NCBI GenBank assembly: GCA_947471745.1
Contig: CANJKZ010000262.1
Span: 380,501 to 444,500, forward strand
Direction of reading: 5' to 3'
Length of the DNA: 64,000 bases
DNA from: Closterium sp. Naga37s-1
Lineage: Eukaryota; Streptophyta; Zygnematophyceae; Desmidiales; Closteriaceae
Below are positions 49,401-61,816 of the stretch, piece after piece. The notes beneath the pieces were generated by a model. It made no database searches. It saw only the letters and a program-made list of their open reading frames with translations, and had not been told where the DNA came from. The stretch's first letter is position 1. Every line of letters starts with the position of its first letter. A program made the translations under genes and the position numbers.

Positions 49401-49405
49401 ACCAT
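43468..49405 (-). CDS. RPN10: 26S proteasome ubiquitin receptor RPN10 (PSMD4), 10 exons
   Basis: Subunit of the 19S regulatory particle that binds polyubiquitin and helps hold base and lid together. Exons: 49405-49394, 48413-48300, 47737-47632, 47114-47000, 46488-46273, 45331-44938, 44740-44614, 44287-44112, 43772-43698, 43500-43468; 455 aa, phases agree. The VWA domain (1-~190) starts [19 protein letters not shown] and continues [17 protein letters not shown] and [20 protein letters not shown], all diagnostic. UIM 1 is near 233-247 ([15 protein letters not shown]), UIM 2 at 320-334 ([15 protein letters not shown]), and a third UIM-like segment around 357-372 ([16 protein letters not shown]). 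The C-terminus has [18 protein letters not shown]. The extra length over plant RPN10 (about 386 aa) is poly-Ala/Gly. The first coding exon is only 12 nt; it was chosen because ATGGTTCTCGAG sits before a GTATGC donor and supplies the expected MVLE. Confidence 0.9.
45427..45660 (-). repeat. Echo of RPN10 exon 6 start and 38-bp minisatellite
   Basis: About 45427-45468 repeats the exon 6 start with acceptor; it reads [14 protein letters not shown], closer to the family consensus than the exon I used ([14 protein letters not shown]). From about 45490 to 45655 are four copies of a ~38-bp unit built on GTGAGTGATGGGTAGGAG. Confidence 0.82.
45778..46245. repeat. 18-bp minisatellite in RPN10 intron 5
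   Basis: About 26 copies of ACCCACCTAACACATGTG with few variants. Confidence 0.96.
46668..46937. repeat. 17-bp minisatellite in RPN10 intron 4
   Basis: About 16 copies of AGCATCATGGTTCTTGG; some read AGCATGATGG or AGCATGACGG. Confidence 0.96.
47340..47640 (-). repeat. Echoes of RPN10 exon 3 end with palindrome cores
   Basis: Copies of the exon 3 end ([18 protein letters not shown] reading, diverged) lie at about 47340-47400 and 47455-47530. Between and beside them are palindrome-family cores at about 47402-47416 (TTTGAGGCGCCTCAAGG), 47447-47459, 47531-47545 (degenerate), 47573-47586 (degenerate) and 47610-47625 (TTAAGGCGCCTCACAA). Confidence 0.82.
47858..48158. repeat. 21-bp minisatellite in RPN10 intron 2
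   Basis: About 13 copies of a 21-bp unit beginning CATGACATGAAACTCAGCTC, with interspersed CACGATACT variants. A palindrome-family core, TTTGAGACGTCTCACAA, lies just downstream at about 48217-48233. Confidence 0.95.
48486..48835 (-). repeat. Three to four echoes of RPN10 exon 2 start
   Basis: The acceptor and first codons of exon 2 ([13 protein letters not shown]) recur in intron 1 at about 48488-48533 and 48607-48652, with diverged copies at about 48726-48745 and 48790-48835. Only the copy at 48413 continues into the rest of the VWA domain. Confidence 0.87.
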
Positions 49406-50178
49406 GACGGCTACGCTTCGATCGCGGGAATAGCGGGGAGGATGCTACTCTGGTATAGTAGACGCAGAGGCAGACGCTGCACGACGTACACGATTGGTCG
49501 GCACGAACTAGCTTTCCACTAACTAGCACAGTGACAGATCCATGAACTGGAATTCTGTGAAATTGGTATTCCCTATGCCGCGGCAACGGAAGTGATACAT
49601 GTAGATGAAAACGGCGGGGACATGTCAGAGCTTTGCCTCGCTATAAGCAGTTTGAGTCATTGCGGAACTTCTGTACCAGGGTTCCACTTATCGAGTTCAG
49701 GGTATACTATCAACCAAATAAATACATGCATTTTTTTCTCTCACAGACCCATAATGCCTAAGGTCCGTAATCCGAGTGTAAAGCTCAGCACGTATCTACA
49801 AAAAGGCGTGGAGAGGACCTTTGGCCCTACACACCCCTCATGCAGCCCACCACTCAGACCCTCCTAGCATCATCCTCCCTACAACAACTCATATCATGTC
49901 ATGTGTGTTCATAGAGCCTGCCAGGCCCCAAAAAGGATAGCACAGCACTGCTATATCACAAGCTAGCCATGTAGCGAAGGCATCCTATGCTCGCAGTGCA
50001 GGTGGTGACCTCAGCAACAGTGATTAAAACCACGATAGGTAGAAGCAGGTTGACACTCACGCCAGGTATCGACCTGTTACCTGTCATCCCTCCACGTGTC
50101 AGCGTGTCAGCTGTCCATGTGTCATCCTGCCAAACCTCCAGGTGTCAACCTCTCATAGTTATAGGAGTCAGCAGCATG
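49406..50178. other. Spacer between RPN10 start and PRR stop
   Basis: This holds the RPN10 promoter/5' UTR and the 3' UTR of the minus-strand PRR gene. It is more AT-rich than the genes. No palindrome core, minisatellite or RNA gene recognised. Confidence 0.5.
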
Positions 50179-53100
50179 TCATCTCTTAGGCCACAGGGTA
50201 ACCCCATTGCCCTCTATGCTCTCCCCTCTCTCCCCCCAAACCCTCTTTCCCAAGCCTCCAACACCCTCCTCAACAACAGCAGCGACAGCAGAAGAGGGAG
50301 CCGCAGCAAGGAAGGCAGCAGCAGGCATGCCACCGGACGAATCAGGGCCGTTGATATCAGCAACGGCCGCACCATAGCTCATATCCACCACTGCTGCACT
50401 GTAACTGCTCTCAGGAACCATCCCACTTGCACTCCCACTCGCATTCGCACTCCCACTCCCACTCCCACCCGCACTCGCGCTTCCAATCGCGCCGAAACTC
50501 CCGATGCTGATGCCGTTGCTGTGGCTCATAAATACCCTCTCCTGACCGTGGCTGCTCAGGGCAAGAGGCAGAGGAGCCGAGGGGGGAGCAGTGGCAATGG
50601 AAGGGGCGGTGGCGACAGCAGGGCACGGGGTGATAGGGAAGAACTGCATGGTTCGGTCGAGGTTGCTGCCTGCTGCTGCTGCTGCCATCATCCCTGGAAC
50701 ATGCACTCCTGCCACTCCTGGCGTGTGCATCAAGGGAATCTGCACGGGTAATGGCATGCTGCCATGGTTCCTCCCCGCGTGGACGGAAGGAGTGGTGCCG
50801 GGTGGGAGAGGCAGGCGCTGCTGCAGTGCGGTGGGAGCAGCAAGAGGAGTGGGCCCAGCGGGAGGAGGCGGAGTGGGAGGGAGGGCGGGCTGGCGGACAA
50901 ACTGGCCTCTGAAGCGCGGCCGCTGCTCTGCCAGTCGCTTGCGACTCTGGTACCGCACCTGCACATGATGACGCATGCAAGAGCGGAAAGAGGGGAAGGG
51001 GGCCAGGGAGGGAGAATAGGAGGAAAGGATGAGGGGGAGGGGAGGGGAGTGGTGCAATGGTTCAAGGCACAAGTTTGAGGATAGCAGACGGCGGCGGGCA
51101 CGAGGGGAGGGGGGGGAAGTGGAGAAAAGCAGGGGACACTTCCAGAAAAAACCGCCTGGGCTGGCAACGAATGGCTAAAGAATACGGACCCACCTTCTCA
51201 AAGTTCCTCTCTTTGCGCTTCAGCCGGAACTTATTGAGTGCCGCCTCCCGCACCGCCTGCCGACTCATCACCCCTCCACTGCCCTCTGCCCCCTCTGCAC
51301 CTCCTGCTTCCTCTACACCGTATGCACCTTCCACCCCTCCCGCCCTACACACTGATTGCTCCCCTCCCCCATCTGCCCCTTCAGCTACGTCTCCCACCGG
51401 GCTTGCAACAGCAGCGGCAGCAGCAGGTGCGGGAGGTGCAGGGGAAGGCATAGCGGGTGCAGCGAGAGAGGCGGATAACGACAGCAGCCCTGCTGCTCCC
51501 TCTTCCTGTCCCGCCTCCTCCCTCCTGCCTACCCCATGCTCCTCGCCACCATCCTCCACTTCCTTCTCATCCTCCGTCTCCTCCCCATCCTCCTCCTGCC
51601 GCATCTCCTGAGGACCGCCTCTCATGTGCACATCTGCACCCTCACACCTCTCATCCTCCTCCTCTTCCACTTGACCGTGCTGCTCCTGTTGCTGCTCCTG
51701 CTGTTGCGCCTGTATCCGCTCTGCCTCTCCTGCTGCCACTATCCCCTCAGTGAGCCACTCGCGCCTCTTGCTGCTCTTGCCTCCCAACTCCCTTCCAACC
51801 ATCACTGCCATGTCCTCACTCCATGCCTCCTCCTCTCTGCCTCGTTTCCGCCCCACCACACCCGCGGCACCACCCACATCACCCACACCACCCGCACACG
51901 CAGCACCACCCTCCTCTCGCCCAACACTGCCCTCCGCCCCCTCTGCCTCGCCACCGCTCCCTTCTCCTCTCAAATCCCTCGCTGCCACATCCAACGCCTC
52001 TGTTGCTTCCGACGCACTCCCCCTCCCTCTCTCCCTCATCCCCTCCATCCCCCTTTGAGCCTCCCCGTTAACTCCAGCGCCTACAGCGGCGGCGACAGTG
52101 GCAGTGGTGGGAACGGAACCATCTCTGTTCCTCTCTCCGCCATCCCTGTCCCCCTCTCCGCCATCCTCCCCGTCCATGGCATTCCCCTCCCGCCTCACTG
52201 ACTGTCCCCCTGACTGCCTCCTCCCCTCATCCGCCCCCCCGCCACCCATCCCCATTGCCTGCCCCCCTGTTCCCCCGTCCCCTCCGCTTCCCTCCCCCCC
52301 ACTCCCCTCTCCCCCATCACTTCCTCTTCCCGAGCCCCCTCCTCCCCCACTCCCTCCCCCATCCCCACCACTGCCTTCCCCACCCCTGCCCCCCGTTCCG
52401 CCTTCTCCCCCACTCCCCATCCCTTCAATCCCATTCCCCGCGCCAGTACCTCCCTCCCCTCCGCTCCCCCCTCCGCCGTTACCCCGTTGGGGGGACTGGA
52501 AGCGTCCGCCCGCGCCTGTCATGCCCGCAGTGTCATGCGCCTGGTCCTTAGACCCCACCGCACTGCCATTGGCGCAAGACAACAGCGCCTGAATCCCCCC
52601 CCCGCCCCCCGCGCCTCCCCCCGTTCTGCTCCACTCATGCGCCCCATTCGCGCTTGCATCCCCGCGCTTACTCCCCCCACTGCCTCCGCTGCCCCCGCTT
52701 CCCCTCCCGCCTCCGCTGCCTCCGCCACTCCCCTGTCCGCTCCCCCCTCCGCCCGACCCTTGCCCACTGCCACTCCGCCCGCCGCTCCCTGCGCGAGCGC
52801 TGCCCGCCATGTCCCTCCCCGTGTCCCCACTTTCATTATACTCCGAGCTTCCATTCCCATCCCCGTTACCGTCCCCCCCGCTGCTGCTGCTGTTGTTAAC
52901 TCCTTCCCGCGCGTTCCTTCCCCCTCCGCCACCGCCGCCGCAGCCACCACCGCCGCCGCCGCCACCCCCGACCTTCGCGTACACGTTGCTGCTCCCATCG
53001 TTCCCAACCTCGCCTCGAGGCACGGCAGCCGCAGCTGCGGCCGAGGCTCGGTGGTGCCCCGAAAGAGCTACCGGACCTGCGCCCGCTGCTGCTGCTGCGC

Positions 53101-56100
53101 CTGCCACCCCTGCGGCAGCAGCAGCGTTGTGAGGGTTGGAACCTCCCCCCTCCGGACTCCCACTAGCGTTCCCATTCATCTTCGCATCCTCTGCAGCAGC
53201 TGCTGCTGCCGCATCAGCAGCACCACCAGCAGCGGCGGCGGCGGCGGCGGCAGCAGCGGCGCAAGGGTTAGCAGGAGACATGACACTCACACTATGCTGC
53301 TGCTGTAAGGACGGGTGCGAGTGCCCGCGATGGTGGTGGCGGTGATGGTGGTGGTGCCGCTGGTGGTGATGGTGATGCCGCTGCCCCTGCTGTCCCTGCT
53401 GTCCCTGCTGCACCTGCTCCTGCAGCGCCTTAGACTCCTCCACCCAGTGCAAAGCTTCTGTGGATGACACACGCACCTTCCCATGGCTCTCCTGCCGCTG
53501 TGCTCTCTGCACCGCTTTCACAGGTTCCCCGATACCTCTGGGCGACGCAGGAGTCTTGCTCTCCAAACAGGCCATCTCCGCCCCCCCTTCCTTCCCACCA
53601 TTCTTAATCTTCCCTCCTGCACCCGCTCCTCCTCCTTCTCGCCTCTCCTCTTTCCCCTGAGCCCCCGCTGCACCATCCAAATACATCATCCGTTCTCCCT
53701 GCTCCTTTTCTCCTCTCGCCCTTTCGTCCTTCCCGTCTCTCCTCCCTTCTCTCCTCGCTTCTTTTGGTCTCAGACCCGGGGAGGAACCGGCGACAGGGAG
53801 AGGCGGGGGGGGCGGCAACAGGTGTTTCGCCAGGTGGTGGTGTGTCCGCCGCGGCTGCTGCGCTGACGGCAGCGGTGGGGAGTCGCCTGCTGCTTCTCTC
53901 GGTACTGCTGCAGCTTCTGCGGCGCTTGCTACTGCTGCGTCTGGTGCTGTGGCGTTTGCTGGTGAAGGGGCCGGCATCTGCTCTTGCTGTTGCGGCTGCT
54001 GCTCTTGTTCTTGCTTCTCCGTTCTCTCCAGCCGTTGCTTCCCGCACTGCTCTTGCCTCTGCTCCTCCTGCACCTGCTGCTGCTCTTGCTGCTCTCGCTC
54101 CGGCGCCCCTGGCTTTAACTCGTCTGGTTCCTCCCCTCGAGACCCAGCCTGGCCTTGCGGCAATAGCTGCGGCAGCGGCTGGGGAACGAGGGGCTGGAGC
54201 GCGGAGTGCGGGGGCGGGTGCGGGTGGGGGTGGGCGAGCGCGTGGGGATGGGGGCGAGGAAGGCCGAGGGGGGGCGCGCGGCTGTGCAGGGCGACAGGCG
54301 CGAAGCGGGTGGCGCCGGGGAAGGGTGATGCTGGAAAGGTGGGTGCTTCTAGCAAGCGCGCCCGCCAATCAGGATGCTGCTGCTGCTGTTGCTGCTGCGA
54401 TTGTTGCTGCTGCTGGCGTTGCTGTGACAGGACTGGCACTGGTGGAGGCGGCGGGAATCGCATGGGAGGGTGGGGAGGCTGCAGTTGCATGTGCTGCTGC
54501 CCTCTCGCCTCTCCCTCTTGCTGCGCTTCTTGCATCTGCTGGTCTCGTTGCTGCTCTTGCTGCTGCCTTTCTTGTTGCACCGTCTGATGCTGCTGCTGCT
54601 GTTGCAGCTGCGGTTGAGTGGGCCGCTGAGCGGTGGGGGGAGGAGGGGGGCAAGTCCACAGGGGAGGCACCCCTGCTGCCACCGCCGCAGCTGCCGCCGC
54701 TGCTGCAGCAGCAGCCGCATAGTAGAGCGGCGATTGCAGGTACATCCCAGTTGCTGCTAGACTCGGGTCGAACGGGCGAGCGAACAACCCCGCAGCAGCC
54801 GCTGCTGCTGTGGCTGCCGCGGTGGCAGCAGCAGGCGGAGCAGGAGGAGCGACAGCAGCCGGGGCGAAAGGAACGGTAGGGGCTCCAGGGGTGGGAGCCG
54901 CAGGAGTAGCAGCAGCAGCAGGTGCCGAAGGGGCAGTGGGAACAGCAGGGCCGGAAGCAGGGGCAACAGGAACGGTAGGGGGAGCAGGGGCGGTTGGGGC
55001 GGAAGGGGCAAGAGGGAGGCGAGTGACAGCAGAGGTGCTGCCATTGCGGTGGGTGTGACCTCCCCCCGTTATACCTCCCGTCACTGACGCTGCTGTTGCC
55101 TCGGTCAACTCACCAGCACCAGACCGATCCGTCCTCCCGTTCCCCCCACTCCCGTTGCCCCCGCTCCCGTTCCCCCCACTCCCATTCCCCCCACTGCCAT
55201 TCCCCCCACCACCGCTTCCGTTGCCCCCACTGCCTCCCCCACCACTACCACCCTCCCCTCTGCTTCCTCCCCCACTACCCCCTCCCCCGCTCCCTCCTCC
55301 TCCGCTTCCCCCACCCCCGCTTCCCCCTCCGCCGCTTCCCCCGCCCTCTCTCCCCCCAGGGCAACCAGAGGTGCTGAGCAGCAGCCCCCCGCCCCGCGTA
55401 TCCGCGGGGGAGTGCGAGAGCGCGCCAGGTGTGCCGCTAGCAGCAGGAGGCGCAGCGCAAACAGGGGCGGCGGGGAAAGCTGGGACTGATCCAGCCGCAC
55501 CAGTGGCAGCAGCAGCAGCGGTTGCTGCAGTGGAAGGAGGCTCGACGCTTGCAGCGGCGGTGGCGGAAGGGACAGTGACAGTGCCAGTGGCAGCGCGAGC
55601 AGCAGCAGCGGCGGCAGCTGCGGCAGCAGACACGGCAGCAGAAGCGGTGGCGCCTGTAGCGCAGGTGGCAGCAGGGAGAGCGCCACTAGCGCGAGCGGTA
55701 GTGACGCCGCTCACGCCGGCAAACGTTGCTCCTGACGCGCCAGCTCCCATGCTACCTTCTCCCTTTCGCATCCCCACAGCAGACGCACCAGCAGCACCGG
55801 CAGCATCTGCGCCCGCGCACACGCAAGCAGCATCGCCTTTCCCCGCAGCAGCAGCAGTGGCGGCAGCAGCAGCGACAGGTGGCGGCTTGCACAGCATGTG
55901 CTGCTGCTTCTGCAACTGCTGTTGTGGTTGCCCCACCACCACGTGACCCACGCGGACAGCAGCAGCAGCAGCAGCAGCGTCCATCGCCCCTGGCATGAGG
56001 GGGAACGCGCGCGCGTCTTTCTGCCCAAGGCCTTCCGCCATGGCGTCACAAAAGCCAACGACCCTGCCTGCTTGCGCCCCTTTCCCCCCTCTGTGCGCCC

Positions 56101-59100
56101 CAGGCGCCCCGGCGTGCGCCACGTGCGCCGCTTTCACGCCCTTCCCATGCGCGCCAGCAGCAGCTGCGCGCATGGGCTGCGCGCCAGCGAGGAGCACGCC
56201 GTGCGACGCCGTGAGCGCGGAGGAGACGTTGCCCGACGCCTCATGCTCGTGCTGCGCCGCCAGATGCTGCTGCGTGGCGGAACCGTGGCGGTCAGGGGGG
56301 CGGATGATAGGCGCGTGCGGGGCATGCGCGGATGGGACGGCGCTGCGTGCGCTTGCCAGGACATGCGCGTGTGGCAACAGGTCGCACGGCGGTTGGTGCG
56401 CGAATGGGGGCGGCGGATGTGCGCCCGCGCGCTGCGCTGCTGCGCCCGCGGCGGCAGCTGCTGCGGCTGTGCCAGATGGCAGAGCAGCTGACGGTGGTCC
56501 AGGTGGCAGGCTGTGATTGGCTGCTGGAATGATCGTCGGGCCGACCGTGTGATAGCTGCAAAAGGCGAGTGAGGGGAGAGAAACGGAGAGAAGGGGGAAA
56601 GATGCTGAGGGATGGAGGGCAATGACAATGGAAGAGCGGAGAGCAAATGGTTCAAGCCAAAACGTGCACCGGGTGGGAACTAAATGAGAGCATATAGGGG
56701 ACAGGGAGGGGGACGAGAAAGACAGGGGAACGTGCGTGGGGAAAGTAGTGGACGGGAGGGTGGAGGGGGACTGGGGGGCAGGTGCAAGGGGGAAGGGGTG
56801 GCTTACCGTGAGAAGGCGGAGACTTTCAGAGGATGCACTGGGTGATGCTCGCGTTGCTCTTGCTGCTGCCTTTGCTGCTGTCCGCCAGCGCCCTTCTCCC
56901 CCTCGCCCCTCGCCATCTCCCGCTCCTTCCCAACCGCTCCAACACCTCTCCTACGTCCCTCCTCTCCCCCCTCCACCTCCATGCCCTCATCCCACCCGCG
57001 TCTCTTCTCCTCCTCCTCCCTCCCTTCTCCGCCCTCTCTCACACCCCTCTCTTCCTCGTCCCCCTCCCCCATCTCCACGTCCTCCCCTGCCCGCCCTTCT
57101 TGCGCCGTCTCGAGAATCATCCGCCCCTCAACCACTCTCCTGCTCGGTCCGGTGCATGCGGCGCCATCTTTATCCGCGCCCCTCCGCGCCGCCCCGCCCC
57201 CTCCATCGTCCCGTATCTCCGCCTCCCCGGGCATTACCTTTTCCGCCACCCCCTTGCATCTCCCCCTCCCTCCCCCCACTCTGCCCCACCGCGCAGCACC
57301 GCTCCCAACGCCACCAAGCCTGTCGGCGCCTTGGTTCGGAACCCCTTCTGCAGCAGGTACGAGACCAGCCACAACCGCGCCCGTAGCAGCGGCGGCGGCA
57401 GCGGCGTCCGGCGCGCCAGCTTTCCCCGCGAGCGTGAGCCCCCCCAGCAGCATGGCCTCTGCGGACGCCTCGCGCGTGGACTCGGCGGACGTGCCCTCGT
57501 TCTCGCGGTCCTCCTCCGCGCGCGGCGACGCGCCCTCGCTCTCGTTGCCGATCTGCAGCGCCGCCTCCTCCGACGCCAGCGTTGGCGCCGTCGTCACGCG
57601 CGCGCCCGACACCAGATGGTGCTCCGCGGCTGTAGCCGCCGCGCCTGTAGCGCCGGCTGTAGCGCAGGCTGCAGCGGCGGCTGTGGCAGCAGCAACAACG
57701 CCATCGGCAGCAGCGGCTGTAGCCGCCGCCAGCGCCGCCGCCGCCGCTTCAGCAGCGGAGCCACGTCCGCCATGAGTCGCTTGCCTCGCGTGCTCCAACC
57801 GCCGCTCCCTCTCCTTCTCCATCTCCCTCTGCTCCTCCTCCTCTTCCTCCCCTCCCCTCATGCGCCAACTCGTCGCGCCCCCAATCTCTGCCACGCCCCT
57901 CCTCTCCGCGTGCCTCCCGCCCTCCACTCCCCCGCGCGCATCCTCCTCCTGCAGCTGCGCCGACCTGAGCGGAGCTGTCAGCACGTGCCGGGACGCATCC
58001 GCGCCTGCTCCCCCTCCCCCGCCCCCTCCACCTCCTCCCCCCAACCCTCCCCCGCCTCCGCCTCCCCCGTCGTACACCAACTCGTCAGGCCTCTTAATAG
58101 TCGAACCTTCCCCTGACGCTTGCATGCCGCCCCCTCCTCCCCCTCCTCCGCCCCCACCCGCAGCGGGAACAGCAGCAGTCGCAACAGCAGCGGCGGCAGC
58201 GACGGCGGCGGCGGCGGCGGTGTTGGCGGGTAAGACGCCGGATCCGGCGGCAGCGCCGGCGGTAGTGTGGGGCAGAGCGGAATGCGACCCAACCATGGTG
58301 CCGCCTGGTGCTGTTGCCGTGAGAGACGCGCGCGCAGGAGAAGAGGAGAGCACATGAGTTTAGAAGGACAGCACACACGAGTGCGAGCAGACGAAACGAG
58401 AGCGAGAAAAAAAGAGGAGGGGCCGAATGGGGTGGGGGGGTGCGGTGGAAGCGGTGGGGGGAGAAGTGAGGGAAGGGGGAAGGGGAGGGCAAGTATTGGT
58501 GGAAGAGGGCAGGCATGGGTGCAAGCCAATGGTGCAGAAATGGCTGGAGTGGAAAAGAAAATAAACAGCCGAAAGCAGGTGAGAGAATGTTAGCACGAGA
58601 GAGCAAGAGAGAGAGAGAGAGAGAGAAGAGTTACCAGACGGTGCATTACCTAGGTCGTTCCCTGTGCCGTCGCAGTTGCCCTCTCCCTCCGCCTGCCTCT
58701 CCCTCTCGCGCTCATTCTCCCTCTCCCTCTCCCTCTCCTGCTTCTCCCGCGCGTGTGCCTTGGTGGCATTGGCGTTGACCTGTTCCCCCCCCGCACCCCC
58801 ACCCCCGACAATCAGGGTGCCCCAAGGGAGGGACACAGGCACACGCACAGCGCAGCAGAGCAGAGCAGATAGAGAGAATGCGGTGAGATGGCGATCAACC
58901 AACCAAGGCATGAGGAGAAGGAGGAGAGGGAGAAGGAGACGGAATGGAGGCGGCGTGGGGGAGGCTCTCCATGGCGCACTATCACTCCGCGAAAAGCGTG
59001 AGAAGCGGCGCCACAGGAGGGTGAGGCGCGCGGGGAGCGGAGAGGAGGGCGGAAGACAAACCACCGCGCTTCTTCCCACCATCGCCCGAGCCTGAGCCCC

Positions 59101-61816
59101 CCTTCAAGGACGAACCCGACCCCGACCCCGAGCCCGAGCCAAAGGCCGAGCCTGACGCCGAGCCTGAAGCCCAGCCTGGATCCGGACGTGAGGGAGCGCC
59201 AGCCTCGGGGCTTCTGGGTCGTTTGCCAAGGGGGTCAATCCGCGGGGACCTCCGACCCAGGCTGCATGAAGAGTCGTGCAATGGGCACTGAGACCGGCGG
59301 CCGATGCTGCCGCGCACAGGCGAGCATGTGCGACTGCCGGCGTCCCTGCTATCATCCCTCCCAGCATCCCTCTCGGTATCACTCCCAGCATCGTTCCCAG
59401 CATCGTTCCCAGCATCGTTCCCAGCAGCAGCACGGGGGCCGATACGAACCTGAGTGCCACTGCCGTTGTCGCTGCCGCCGTTCACGTTGAAGCTGCACCC
59501 CACTCCGTCGCCCTCGTACGCGCCCCGCTTCTCTCGTAGCACCTTGCCGTTCGTGCCGCTGCCGCTGCCACTGCCGCTGCCCGTAGACTGTTAAAAACAG
59601 AAGAAAAACGAAGGGGGGGAAGCAGGGTTTAGGATCTCCGCAACAGGCAATTTTTAAGGTTAAAACGTAGTCGAAAAAGTCGGTGGAATTTGAAGACAAG
59701 GCACGTGAGCCAGAGCAGCGCAGCACAGCGCAGAGCGACAGCGCACAATTCGCGCACAGCACGCGAGCAAGAAGAGCCGCGCACAGAGTGGAGCGGCGCA
59801 GAGCAGCGGGCTGCAGAGGCGCGGAGCAGAGGCGCGGAGCAAAGGCGCGGAGCAGGAGCGGAGGCGCGGCGTACCGAGTGGCATCGGCGCCAGACGTGCT
59901 GCCAGAGGTTCTTGAGCTCGTTCTTGCGCACGGGCTTCACAAGGAAGTCCGCCGCGCCCTTCTGGAAACACTTTAGCACCATCTCCATGCTGTCGTGTGA
60001 TGACATCACTGCGGAGGGGGAAGGGGGAGGGGGTGGAAAGGTTGGAGGGCGGATGGGGAGGGACGGCGGGAGGAGACTGTGAGAAGAGGACTTTTGAGCA
60101 CTTTAGCACCATCTCCATGCTGTCGTGCGACGACATCACTTCAGCGCGCACGGGAAGGAGGAGGTTGGAGCGTAAGAAGCACGTGGTGTCAAATGCAGGA
60201 AGAACGAAAAAACGGCAAGCGAAATCTGAAGCAGACAACGGCGCCGAAGCCGCAATTTCATCTGGAGCCGGTAAAGACGGCGTGAGGGGAAGGAGCGGTA
60301 CGCACTGATGACGGGCATGCCGCGGAGAGCCTCGCGCGTCATGATGCGCGTGAGCAGCCCGATGCCCGACAGCCCCGGCATCACCACGTCCGTCAGCACC
60401 AGGTCGAACCGAGCTGCACCGCTCGCCGTCAGCAGCTCCCACGCGTGCACGCCGTTGGATGCTGGAGTGACTGTTGGGCACAGCGGGGGGCGGGGGAGAA
60501 AGGGGCGAGGGGGGAAGGAGGGGAGAGAGAGATGAGGGGAAGTGGGGAACACTAGCGGGTTACCGAGTACGAAATTTGGGGGGAGGGAAGGACAGGAATG
60601 GAGAGCAGCGAGGACCAAGGGACAACGGAAAGACATCGCGGAAGTAGTAATTACACCACGGAATATATGCCGCTATTGTTGACGGCTGCTCGTGAAATAG
60701 CTAGAAAATAAAAGCCCTGAGTGCAACTGGGGAGGACGCTGGAATTGAAACGAGGAAGCGCACGGTGCAGCTGGGAAAGAACGCCGGAAAGGTCGGAAAA
60801 CGAACGAATGCAGCGAGTCCAAATCCCCGACAATACTCGTTCGTACGGCTGCGCGAAGATAAAGCCGACGAGGGAGCGCGCGTACTGGAGGCAATCGCAT
60901 TTAGACTCGCATAGACAGAGATTACGTTAAAAGCCACGGTAATTTATGCTGCGCTGCACCGTGACAAATCTCGATGATACGTTGCCGTGCTAAGCCGCTA
61001 AAGAATTCCTCCGAGGCTTGAAAATGAAACGCCTTACGAAAAATAGAAAATAAAAAATACGGTCGATGATGCCGTATCGTTTCTAAAAGCGCGTCTTAGG
61101 CAACGCGGAACAGCTACCGAAAATTCGAAGGGTCCTACACGCGCGTCCAAACCTTCTGGACCTCCTACGAACAGATCTGGACGGAGCTTCGCAAGAGCGA
61201 CACACTACGGACCTTCATAGGAACAGTTTCTCAGCAGCGCGCCGACGACGTGGCGGGTGGAGTCGTCATCTTCGACCAGCAAAACCCTCAAACTACCCTG
61301 CGGTAGGAACGCCTCCCACCCGGGCCCTCCCACGGAGATGCCTCCGCCGTCATTGTTAATCGGTCCGTCGTGCAGCTCGAAATCGTCGCCCGTCTCCTCC
61401 CCGTCTTCGTCGTCTTCGTTCCGATTTCTATTGTCCTCGTTGTCGTCCGCTGCAGGCTCCTGAACCCTGCCGAACTCCGCCGCGACTCCCGGACAATCCA
61501 TGTCCATATTCACTGCGACGTCTAATTGTTGCGGCTGTAATTGCTGTGGCTGCTGCGGCGGCTGCTGCTGCTCGGGCAGTATCTCCTGCACATGTTGTTC
61601 CTGAGGACTCTGAGGCTCATAATTTCGATCGTTCTCAAGAGTCGGTCCAGCGACGCCTAAGCCTTCATTCGGTCCCCTCTTAATCTCAAGATCGATTTTC
61701 CTAAACTCTTGATGGATCCCATGGCTCCCACAGTGCTCTAATCGATCCGACCGTTGACAAGGCCAGTCATCATTTCCGTCCGCTGGCTCTAAACGTTCTC
61801 CAAATTCGCCAGCCAT
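50179..61816 (-). CDS. Very large pseudo-response regulator (PRR, clock protein), 8 exons
   Basis: Likely nuclear circadian-clock transcriptional repressor. Exons: 61816-61213, 60470-60306, 60008-59875, 59587-59450, 58779-58650, 58310-56807, 56555-51194, 50958-50179; 2938 aa, phases agree. The receiver domain spans ~176-300: [13 protein letters not shown], then [18 protein letters not shown], then [20 protein letters not shown] and [20 protein letters not shown] ending RRCHS, which is diagnostic for PRR3/5/7/9-type proteins. The CCT motif (about 2660-2703) reads [19 protein letters not shown] then [20 protein letters not shown]. The rest is poly-Ala/Gly/Gln/His. The exon 4 end and exon 5 are the weakest parts: the exon 4 donor GTTCGT and exon 5 acceptor GGGAACAG were chosen by phase and by a GSGTQ resemblance to land-plant PRRs. 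An ATG 33 nt upstream (61849) is also possible. Confidence 0.85.
60095..60145 (-). repeat. Echo of PRR exon 3 start
   Basis: It repeats [13 protein letters not shown] with an acceptor, upstream of the functional exon 3 at 60008, inside intron 2. Confidence 0.85.

Noticed and set aside
51238..55998. Many long plus-strand frames opposite the PRR giant exon
   Set aside because: GC-rich low-complexity sequence is open in several frames; only the minus-strand frame links receiver and CCT domains with matching phases.
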